Source of the DNA: an uncultured Opitutia bacterium
GTDB lineage: Bacteria > Verrucomicrobiota > Verrucomicrobiia > Opitutales > UBA953
Length of the DNA: 35,659 nucleotides
NCBI GenBank assembly: GCA_903831005.1
Contig: CAIKWA010000007.1
Span: 1-35,659, forward strand
Reading direction: 5' to 3'
Of this stretch, positions 10,980-17,217 are shown one piece after another. The position numbers and the translations under genes were made by a program. Within the stretch, counting starts at the first letter, position 1. Each line of letters opens with the position of its first letter. The notes under the pieces were generated by a model. The model searched no databases. It was given only the letters and a program-made list of their open reading frames with translations, and was not told the origin of the DNA.

Positions 10980-11118
10980 CTGCTTTATCTTACTTACCCC
11001 ATTGTCCCGTAGGACAAATTTAATACCTGATACCGTGCATTTAATTCCGATCGGTTCAAGCCTTATCATAATCTTTTTGGTCACTTCTTTAAGTGACTGG
11101 CCTTCATGGCCTTAAAAT
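10980..11118. other. intergenic spacer between terminators and tRNA, no gene seen
   Basis: This stretch is AT-richer than its neighbours and holds no credible reading frame. It contains a 7-bp inverted repeat, GTCACTT/AAGTGAC (11080-11097), that lacks a T-run on either downstream side, and a short GGCC repeat near 11098-11113. Its function is unknown; it would lie in the 3' trailer of the tRNA transcript. Confidence 0.5.
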
Positions 11119-11196
11119 TGGGTGCAGGGGTAGGATTTGAACCTACGACCTTCAGGTTATGAGCCTGACGAGCTAACCGGGCTGCTCCACCCTGCA
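11119..11196 (-). tRNA. tRNA-Met (anticodon CAT), initiator type
   Basis: Reading the minus strand from 11196 gives a full cloverleaf. The 7-bp acceptor TGCAGGG pairs with CCCTGCA, the D stem is GAGC/GCTC, the anticodon stem is TCAGG/CCTGA with loop CTCATAA (anticodon CAT), the variable loop is AGGTC, and the T arm is GTAGG TTCAAAT CCTAC. The discriminator base is C and CCA is encoded (11119-11121). The A11:T24 pair and the GGAGCAG...TAGCTCGTC layout of the D arm mark a bacterial initiator (fMet) rather than an elongator or tRNA-Ile2. Two initiator hallmarks are altered. Position 1 is T and can pair with A72, and the anticodon stem has AGG/CCT instead of three G:C pairs. Confidence 0.93.
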
Positions 11197-11302
11197 ATAA
11201 GTGGGAGGTCGAACACAAAGGGGTGGGGACTGAGTCGCAAGCCATTTCTTGCGGTAGTTCGACCCAGCTCGATGGGCAAAAAGGGTTGAAGCAGTCGGAA
11301 CA

Positions 11303-11325
11303 GGGGGGAAGATTGTTTACCCCCC
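11303..11325 (+). promoter_or_regulatory. G6/C6 hairpin just upstream of the first VWA-like gene
   Basis: GGGGGG (11303-11308) can pair with CCCCCC (11320-11325) across an 11-base A/T-rich loop. It ends 7 bases before the ATG at 11333, so the whole ribosome-binding region would be folded in the mRNA. No T-run follows, so it is not a terminator. A translation-control role (for example temperature- or ribosome-dependent opening) is an inference. Confidence 0.35.
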
Positions 11326-11332
11326 TTAAGCG

Positions 11333-13294
11333 ATGAGCGAAGAAACCCCTCCCCCTCAGCCCAACGATTTGCCTCCGGCCGAGACGAAGAAAGTCGAAAC
11401 AGACTCTCTCGTCTCTAAGCGCATGAAGCGTAGCTTCTGGCAGCGCATCGGCGCCAGCGGTCTGTCTGTCTCCCTGGCAATCCACGTTGTACTCGTCTTC
11501 GTCGCGGCGGCTTTCGTTGTCTCGACTGTCACTGATAACGCCAAGAAGGATCCGAACACGTTTGCAACTGGCGCGGGCGGGGGCTCTGGCGGCGAACGCG
11601 TGAAGAGCACCGAGCGCAAGGTCCAGCCGAAGAACGTCAAGACCCTTGCCAAGACGACCACTCGCATCACCTCCAAGAGTGCCACGGCCTCCATGGCTTT
11701 GCCGGATTTACCGAGCTCGGCGTCCGCTTCTTCGATGTTCTCCGGCGCCACGGCCGGAGGCGCCTCCAAGGGCTTCGGTGGCGGCGCGGGTGGTGGTATC
11801 GGCAGCGGTAAGGGTATGGGCTCCGGCGGCGGCAAGAACTTCGTCGCGAGGCCGGTCATGGGCGCGAGTATCTTCTCACAGCGGCTGGCGGTCTATTTTG
11901 ACGCTTCGGCCTCCATGTTGCCCTATCTCGACCGCGTTGAAGCCGAAATCCGTGATAAATTCCCCGACGCCGATGTTTTCCTGAGCAATGGCGTCTTCAT
12001 CGACATCCATGATACTGAAGTGGTCGGAGGAGATAAGTTCAAGGGACAGCCGTTCCTCAACCGGGCGACGGGCCCTGGTACCAAGAAGAACGCCAAGGGA
12101 GAAATGGTCGCGACCGAGACCAATCCGGCCAAGCTGACCAGCCAGGGTCGTGCCATCCTCAAGAAATACGGTAATAACTTCAAGGTGGGCTCCGTCGGCG
12201 GTTGGGTCGACATCCTCAAGGATGAGCGTGCTTATGACGCGTTGGTGATCTTCTCTGACTTCCAAGACGGTATCCGCCAGATCCGCTCAAAGGGCTACAA
12301 GCCCGACAAGGGTATGCGGCCGGATCCGCCCACGGTTTTCTCCGACCGTGGTGCTGGTGGCGGTGGCTTCGCCCTCACGGTGACCTTGATTGCCAATGGT
12401 GGCGCTTCCGGTCAGCCGGTTGTCCTGTGTAAGGACACCACGGGTCTGATTGTCGGCATGGTCGCTATCGGGCAAGGCATCCCTGCCGGCACCACCGTCA
12501 CTGAAATCAAGCCCAACCTCAGCTTCACTCTCAGTAAGCCGCTCACAGCCCTCGCTTCCGGTCGTATCACCTGCAACAATGGCGGGGATAAGCGTACCCC
12601 CGAAGAGAAGAAGTGGGAAGACGAATGGGTCCAGGCCTTCGCGGGCGCTCGCGAAAACAAAGGACCTCGCCTCTACCTGATCAGTACTTCCCGTGCTTAC
12701 GGAAATAAGCCCGGCACGATTTTCCAGCGTTGCGTCGCCGCCTCCGAGGGCAGCGCCATCATGGTGAAGTTTGGTAGCGCCAAGAAAGGCACCAGCACGC
12801 TGAACGACCTCCATAACTATGACGACCTCTACGTCGGCATGCCGGCCAGCGGTCGCGGTATCCCCGATGGGGCCACCCTAATCTCGCTGCCGACTTATAA
12901 GGAGATCATCGACCCGGAGGATCCCGAGAAGAAGCGCAAGAAGCGCGTGATCGACAAGCAGCTGACGATCTCGGCTCCGCTCACCGAAGATTCAACCAAC
13001 ACCGTCTTCGCCTTCACGCCTCTCATTCAGGCGGTCGGTACCCTCGCTAAGGATTCCAAGTCCATCACCGAGGTTTCTGGTTCCATCGACCTCAAGCCAG
13101 GCATGCTGATCCTCGATCCCCGTTTCCCCGCTGGCACCAAGGTCTCCTCGGTCGTGCCGAACAAGGCCGCCATCGGCTTCTTTACGGTCGAGATGTCGGC
13201 TCCGGCGACTGGCGCTGGCGCCAACGCTGTCCTCCGTTTCCGGCCTGCTCAGACCGGTTCAGGCAGTACGCGCGGCGCCGCCCCGACCCGTTAA
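11333..13294 (+). CDS. TonB-like-anchored VWA-like protein with inserted beta-type repeats
   Basis: No named family is recognised over its full 653 residues. Residues 1-40 are a charged, Pro-rich cytoplasmic tail. One transmembrane helix (about 43-66) contains S47-x3-H51, the spacing of the TonB anchor that contacts ExbB/ExbD. A Lys/Thr and then Gly-rich linker runs to about 168. The VWA-like fold follows, with a MIDAS-type VYFDASASM (D190, S192, S194) and YDALVIFSDF (D309). About 80 residues (339-419) interrupt this domain, and the C-terminus (474-638) carries two more copies of a similar repeat. The two next genes share the TSKSA, RPVMGA, EIR.KFPDADVF, GSVG.WVDIL, YDALV.FSDF and GPRLYL blocks. 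A role as a periplasmic, energy-coupled binding or adhesion module is inferred. A terminator follows the gene. Confidence 0.85.
   Translation: MSEETPPPQPNDLPPAETKKVETDSLVSKRMKRSFWQRIGASGLSVSLAIHVVLVFVAAAFVVSTVTDNAKKDPNTFATGAGGGSGGERVKSTERKVQPKNVKTLAKTTTRITSKSATASMALPDLPSSASASSMFSGATAGGASKGFGGGAGGGIGSGKGMGSGGGKNFVARPVMGASIFSQRLAVYFDASASMLPYLDRVEAEIRDKFPDADVFLSNGVFIDIHDTEVVGGDKFKGQPFLNRATGPGTKKNAKGEMVATETNPAKLTSQGRAILKKYGNNFKVGSVGGWVDILKDERAYDALVIFSDFQDGIRQIRSKGYKPDKGMRPDPPTVFSDRGAGGGGFALTVTLIANGGASGQPVVLCKDTTGLIVGMVAIGQGIPAGTTVTEIKPNLSFTLSKPLTALASGRITCNNGGDKRTPEEKKWEDEWVQAFAGARENKGPRLYLISTSRAYGNKPGTIFQRCVAASEGSAIMVKFGSAKKGTSTLNDLHNYDDLYVGMPASGRGIPDGATLISLPTYKEIIDPEDPEKKRKKRVIDKQLTISAPLTEDSTNTVFAFTPLIQAVGTLAKDSKSITEVSGSIDLKPGMLILDPRFPAGTKVSSVVPNKAAIGFFTVEMSAPATGAGANAVLRFRPAQTGSGSTRGAAPTR
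12353..13247 (+). repeat. three diverged protein-level repeats in the large VWA-like protein
   Basis: Three segments of the 653-residue protein share a pattern of G-M, G-I-P-x-G-T-x-V and T-L-S-x-P-L-T. Copy 1 (about residues 363-416) has VGMVAIGQGIPAGTTV then FTLSKPLTA. Copy 2 (about 475-564) has VGMPASGRGIPDGATL then LTISAPLTE, with a Lys-rich insertion between. Copy 3 (about 565-638) has KPGMLILDPRFPAGTKV then VEMSAPATG. Copy 1 sits inside the VWA-like domain and copies 2 and 3 form the C-terminus. The pattern resembles short beta-strand repeats seen in phage tail-fibre and adhesin proteins, from memory of those families. The repeats are too diverged to be seen as DNA repeats. Confidence 0.6.
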
Positions 13295-13316
13295 TCGGCA
13301 TTCTGGATGTTACTTT

Positions 13317-13347
13317 AAAAGGCGAAGCCATTAGGCTTCGCCTTTTT
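13317..13347 (+). terminator. intrinsic terminator between the first and second VWA-like genes
   Basis: AAAAGGCGAAGCC (13317-13329), loop ATTA, GGCTTCGCCTTTTT (13334-13347): a 13-bp stem followed by T residues, 22 bases after the stop codon. It separates the large VWA-like gene from the next one, which must have its own promoter or depend on readthrough. Confidence 0.92.
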
Positions 13348-13424
13348 GTTGGGGACTTTGCCTCATGTCCGCACAATCGGCTTTTCGAGCAAGTCATTTT
13401 CGCCGATGATGTTCTTACCCCGCC

Positions 13425-14183
13425 ATGAGACGCCTCCGATTTATCGCTGCTGCCTGTTTCGCCTTAATGACCGTGTTGGCCCATGCAGCGACGACGGTCG
13501 TCGTCACCGAGCCGCGCGTCGTCACCAATCCGTCGGGGCCCCGTATCGCCGTCTATCTGGACTGCTCCAACTCGATGGAGTCGTACCTCGCCGGCGTCGA
13601 AGCTGAGATCCGTAAGCAGTTCCCTGACGCCGATGTCTTCAGCGTCCCGCACATCAAGGTCTGGGTCGACGGCACCGTCGTCCGTGGCGGGGCGACCTCG
13701 GTCCTCGCGCATCGTCCTCCGGCCACGGGGCCGCGCGTCTCCCTCGACGCCAGTCGGATGACTCCGGTGGGCCGTGAGATTCTCGCTCGCTATGCGGGTA
13801 ACTTCGAGGCCGGCTCGGTCGGCGCATGGATCGACATCCTGCGTCGCGAAAAGCGTTATGACGCGTTGGTGGTATTCTCTGATTTTAACGATCAAGCCCT
13901 GCAGACTCGCGCCGACGCCCGCGTGGTCTACCTCGACGCCGCCGAACAACGGGCCCTACCCAAGGCTATCATCGACACGCGCACCGTCGCCGAGATGGTC
14001 TGGGAAGACTCCTGGGTCGGCTCCTTCGATCTGGCCCACGCGGGCAAGGGCCCGGTGCTCTATCTTTTCTCCACGCGGAATCCGGCGACGCGCGTCCTGC
14101 AGAATTGCGCCGACGTCTCGGGGGGTAAGTTCACGCTAGTCGATTGGTTGCGTCCAGACGGCCCGCCTAAGCCCGCGAACTGA
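13425..14183 (+). CDS. secreted VWA-like protein (short paralogue)
   Basis: 252 residues, beginning with a Sec signal peptide (MRRLRFIAAACFALMTVLAHA, probable cleavage after AHA). The mature protein is almost only the VWA-like domain: IAVYLDCSNSM with D46, S48 and S50 as the metal-site motif, EIRKQFPDADVF, GSVGAWIDIL, YDALVVFSDF and GPVLYLFSTR, ending in a Cys-containing NCADVSGGKF segment. It lacks the membrane anchor, the Gly-rich linker and the beta repeats of the preceding gene, so it should be soluble in the periplasm. The ATG at 13425 is the only start that leaves an intact signal peptide. There is no Shine-Dalgarno (leader TTCTTACCCCGCC). It is probably a paralogue produced by tandem duplication. 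Its substrate or partner is unknown; the anchored paralogues on both sides are candidates. Confidence 0.85.
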   Translation: MRRLRFIAAACFALMTVLAHAATTVVVTEPRVVTNPSGPRIAVYLDCSNSMESYLAGVEAEIRKQFPDADVFSVPHIKVWVDGTVVRGGATSVLAHRPPATGPRVSLDASRMTPVGREILARYAGNFEAGSVGAWIDILRREKRYDALVVFSDFNDQALQTRADARVVYLDAAEQRALPKAIIDTRTVAEMVWEDSWVGSFDLAHAGKGPVLYLFSTRNPATRVLQNCADVSGGKFTLVDWLRPDGPPKPAN

Positions 14184-14277
14184 GTACTCGCTCAGGGGGA
14201 TTTCTCTTGTCGGTAGGCAGGGTATATCCGTGTGCCCGTTCGCTTGATGCGAGCCGCATGTGCTTAGCCTTGGGGGG

Positions 14278-15360
14278 ATGGATCATCCCGCATCTTCCTT
14301 GGTCGGTCGGCGCGCTTCGGCACGTTCATGGCGCAGTCTCCTGCTTTCCTTAGGCTTGCACCTCCTATTGGTCGTCGTCGCGTGCTGGATTGTGTTTCGT
14401 GAACCGGTCGCACCGCCAAGGCGTGAATTCACTGCGCATGCAGTTGCCGGGGGCAAGTCGGGTGGACCAGCCACAACTCATCCCGTTCAACGTAAGCCGA
14501 AGGTGCCGACTCCGCAGAAACGACTCACTTCTAAGTCTGCCAGCTCGACCTTGGCGTTGCCGCCAATGAAGGCGATAACGCCGGAGATGGGGTTGGCTGG
14601 ACTTTCTGGCGGACAAGGGAAGGGCGGCTTCGGGCGCGGCCAGGGTGCCTTCGGCGGCAAAGGTCTCGGCGCCGGGTTGGGTAACCGCGTCGGGTTTGTG
14701 GGTCGCCCGGTGATGGGCGCCTTCATCCGGGCCAAGCGCGTCGCGGTCTATCTGGATTGCTCCGGCTCGATGCGATCATACCTGCCGCGTGTCGAGGCGG
14801 AGATCCGGAAGGAGTTTCCCGACGCGGACGTCTTTCGTTTCGACGGTGCCCGGGTGGTCGGCTTGGGCGATATGGTCGTCTTCGGACGACGTTTCCGCGG
14901 GGTTGCCCCACGCCTACGTGAAGGACCGACGCAGACTTTGGTCGAGACGCTGACGCCTCATGGGCGGACCGTGCAGGCGAAGGTCCGGACGGCTTGCGAG
15001 AAGGGGTCGCTCGGCGCGTGGATGGATCGCCTGCTGGCGGAGTCTTACGATGCCTTGGTGGTCTTCTCCGATTTTCAGGATGGCGTCAGGCTCTATGAAT
15101 CAAAGAAAGGCGAACCGAAGATGGTCTATTCAGATAGCTCCTATCATAAGGTAGGCGGAAGTCTAAAGACCCATACCCGTTGGCAACGGGAGTGGCTCGA
15201 GGCCTTCGCCAAGGCTCCGCAAGGCGCTGGGCCGAGGCTTTATCTGTTCACCGTCCAACAGGAACCGCAGGCCTTCCTCCAGGCCTGCGTGGCCGCGTCG
15301 GGAGGTACCTCGACCTCGGTATCCTGGCTGAAGAAAGGCGGCCGGAAGGCCTCGCCTTGA
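14278..15360 (+). CDS. TonB-like-anchored VWA-like protein (third paralogue)
   Basis: 360 residues from the ATG at 14278; a GTG at 14260 would add six residues. A short Arg-rich tail precedes one transmembrane helix (about 20-40, LLLSLGLHLLLVVVACWIVF) that contains S24-x3-H28, again the TonB-type spacing. A basic, Pro-rich and then Gly-rich periplasmic linker follows (about 45-140). The VWA-like domain has VYLDCSGSM (D160, S162, S164), EIRKEFPDADVF, GSLGAWMDRL, YDALVVFSDF and GPRLYLFTV, then CVAASGGTS. It matches the first paralogue in layout but lacks the beta repeats. The stop is 37 bases before the thioesterase gene, so the genes to 18129 may form one transcript. A periplasmic binding or assembly role powered by an ExbB/ExbD motor is inferred only. 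Confidence 0.83.
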   Translation: MDHPASSLVGRRASARSWRSLLLSLGLHLLLVVVACWIVFREPVAPPRREFTAHAVAGGKSGGPATTHPVQRKPKVPTPQKRLTSKSASSTLALPPMKAITPEMGLAGLSGGQGKGGFGRGQGAFGGKGLGAGLGNRVGFVGRPVMGAFIRAKRVAVYLDCSGSMRSYLPRVEAEIRKEFPDADVFRFDGARVVGLGDMVVFGRRFRGVAPRLREGPTQTLVETLTPHGRTVQAKVRTACEKGSLGAWMDRLLAESYDALVVFSDFQDGVRLYESKKGEPKMVYSDSSYHKVGGSLKTHTRWQREWLEAFAKAPQGAGPRLYLFTVQQEPQAFLQACVAASGGTSTSVSWLKKGGRKASP

Positions 15361-15397
15361 CGGTTGCACCCTTGGGCTGGACGGCTTGGATAGCCGC

Positions 15398-15817
15398 ATG
15401 GTCCCTTTCACGGCAGAATACCGCGCTAATTTCTCCGACACCGATGCCGCGGGTATCGTGCATTTCTCCACGATCTTCTTCTGGGTTGAGGCGACTGAGG
15501 AGGCGATTTTCCGTCAGCTCAAGCTCCCGTTCCTGCGCACCGAAGGCACTAAGCTGACCGGCTTTCCCCGCGTTCGCGTCGAGTGCGATTTTCTTTTCCC
15601 GATTTACCGCGATGACATCGTCACCGTCTCCCTCACGCCGATCGAAATCGGTGACAAGAAGCTCGTCTGGGGCTTCGCCGCCGCGGTCGGCGAGCGGGCC
15701 GTCGCGAAGGGCGCCCTGACGACCGTGTACGCGTGGCGCGAGGCGCAGGGGCCGATGTCGGCTGCGCTCGTACCGCTCGACATCAAGACGGCGTTGCAAA
15801 AGCATTTCGGAGCGTAA
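15398..15817 (+). CDS. acyl-CoA thioesterase, YbgC/4-hydroxybenzoyl-CoA thioesterase family
   Basis: A 139-residue hotdog-fold protein, expected to hydrolyse acyl-CoA thioesters in the cytoplasm. The family signature is at the N-terminus: FSDTDAAGIVHFSTIFFWVE, where the Asp of the SDTDAAG segment is the usual catalytic residue. The strands RVRVECDFLFPIYRDDIVTV, KLVWGFAAAVG and AKGALTTVYAW follow the hotdog pattern. I use the ATG at 15398; the in-frame TTG at 15386 would add four residues. The stop codon shares its last base with the next gene's start (TAATG at 15815-15819), implying translational coupling. In many Gram-negatives YbgC heads the tol-pal operon, but no tolA, tolB or pal is found here. 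The substrate cannot be told from sequence. Confidence 0.85.
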   Translation: MVPFTAEYRANFSDTDAAGIVHFSTIFFWVEATEEAIFRQLKLPFLRTEGTKLTGFPRVRVECDFLFPIYRDDIVTVSLTPIEIGDKKLVWGFAAAVGERAVAKGALTTVYAWREAQGPMSAALVPLDIKTALQKHFGA

Positions 15818-17211
15818 TGGCTGACGCGGCGAACCAGTCGGGCACGGTCTCCCGTATCGGCTTGGTCGTCGTCGTTGTCGCTGCCTTACTCTGGTCCGCG
15901 ATAAGTTTCGTTCCTCCGGGGCCTTTGCATGCGGACGAGGCGGTCCAGTGGTCCCTCGCCAAGGAGCTCTCTGAGGGCACGCCCTATAGCTCGCATCAGG
16001 ATAAGTTTCACGGGCCGACGCTGGCCACCGTCCTGCTTATCTCCGCTAAGCTGACGGGCACCGCGCCGACCGATATGTCCGAGCATTATCTCCGCAGCGT
16101 CGTCTCCCTCTTCCTCGGACTCATGGCGGCGGCGAGCTTGATTCTCCCGGGAGTCAGCCGGCCAGTCCGGTACGTGACGGCTGCCTTCATCGTGCTCACC
16201 GGCGGCTGCACGCCGTTCAGCTATTACTTTGTGCAAGAGATGTTGCTGGTGACGGGCTTCGTCTGGGGCGTTGCCTTATGGATGCGCGCCGAAGGCGCTG
16301 CGATTGATTCCCGCTGGTGGATGCTCTCCGGTGCGGCTTTCGGTTTCGCCCTCGCCTGCAAGGTTACCGCGGCGGCTTACCTATTTCTGTTCATCGTGGC
16401 CTTGCTGCTCTCTCGTCGGTTCATTCCCGATCGGCGCTGGCTTCGTTTCGGCTTCGGCCTGGTCGCTTCCTGGGCGTGTTTCCAATCCGTCGGCTTCACG
16501 GATTTCGGAGGCTTGAAAACCTGGTGGCTACAACTGGCGCGGGCGCTCGGCGTCGCCAGCGGTCATTCCGAAGATACCTTGCTCGCCGTCAGTCTGGCTC
16601 CGTGGGGCTTGGCCGCGGCATGGCTGGGGGTCTTCGCTCTGGCCCGCTCCGGTCTTTCGGTGGCTGGATGGTGGCGCCGGCAGGAGGCCGATTTGCCGTG
16701 CTTGGTGGCTGGCCTCGTCTTCCTGTTTCATCTCGCACTGCCTTACAAGACGCCGTGGCTCCTCCTGCTGGCCTTCTCCCTGCCCCTGACGCTTGCCTTG
16801 CCTTACTTTCTCGTTGGCCAAACTGGTCGGGCAGTGGTGCTCGCACCCGCTTTGTTGATGATCGCCCTGATGGCCCAGTCTTCACTGTCTTCTCATTCGC
16901 GGACGAGCTCCGACGTCATTCACTTCCAGGGCAGGGTTGCGAATCTAGCCAAGGCTTATGGCGATAAGTTCTATATCGCCGTGGACGGGGGGCATTACTG
17001 GCCGCTGCCTTATTATCTGAGGGCGTATCGGGTCGGCTATGCAGACTTCCCCCAGGCCGCGAAGGCGCCCTTACGACTCATTCCCGCGAGCGACGCCAGC
17101 GAGCCCGTCGTCGCTGGCTATATGGTCTCAAGCCTAACCCTCCGTGAAGGCGGGGATCGTTACTGGGTGTTAGTTGCCAAAGGCTACGAAAGCGTTTTTA
17201 TCGGAAAATAA
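15817..17211 (+). CDS. multi-pass membrane glycosyltransferase, GT39/Agl23-like
   Basis: 464 residues with about ten to twelve hydrophobic helices, a GT-C type layout. The first periplasmic loop contains HADEA (D40-E41), the acidic pair expected for sugar transfer from a polyprenyl-linked donor in GT39-type enzymes, followed by KFHGPTLAT. The C-terminal soluble part has HYWPLPYYLR. The DEA, HGP and WPLPxYLR signatures together recall the family annotated as flippase-associated protein Agl23; this is from memory and has not been searched. The start ATG overlaps the thioesterase stop (TAATG). The ApbE-like gene follows after 6 bases. It probably glycosylates a protein or lipid at the outer face of the inner membrane. 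The donor and acceptor are unknown. Confidence 0.78.
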   Translation: MADAANQSGTVSRIGLVVVVVAALLWSAISFVPPGPLHADEAVQWSLAKELSEGTPYSSHQDKFHGPTLATVLLISAKLTGTAPTDMSEHYLRSVVSLFLGLMAAASLILPGVSRPVRYVTAAFIVLTGGCTPFSYYFVQEMLLVTGFVWGVALWMRAEGAAIDSRWWMLSGAAFGFALACKVTAAAYLFLFIVALLLSRRFIPDRRWLRFGFGLVASWACFQSVGFTDFGGLKTWWLQLARALGVASGHSEDTLLAVSLAPWGLAAAWLGVFALARSGLSVAGWWRRQEADLPCLVAGLVFLFHLALPYKTPWLLLLAFSLPLTLALPYFLVGQTGRAVVLAPALLMIALMAQSSLSSHSRTSSDVIHFQGRVANLAKAYGDKFYIAVDGGHYWPLPYYLRAYRVGYADFPQAAKAPLRLIPASDASEPVVAGYMVSSLTLREGGDRYWVLVAKGYESVFIGK

Positions 17212-17217
17212 CTCCCC

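Noticed and set aside
11080-11097. Inverted repeat GTCACTT/AAGTGAC considered as the tRNA terminator
   Set aside because: On the minus strand an A-run, not a T-run, follows the stem, so it does not fit an intrinsic terminator in the tRNA's direction.
10906-11115. Short frame between pilC and the tRNA
   Set aside because: It translates straight through the second terminator hairpin and has no ribosome site or family similarity.
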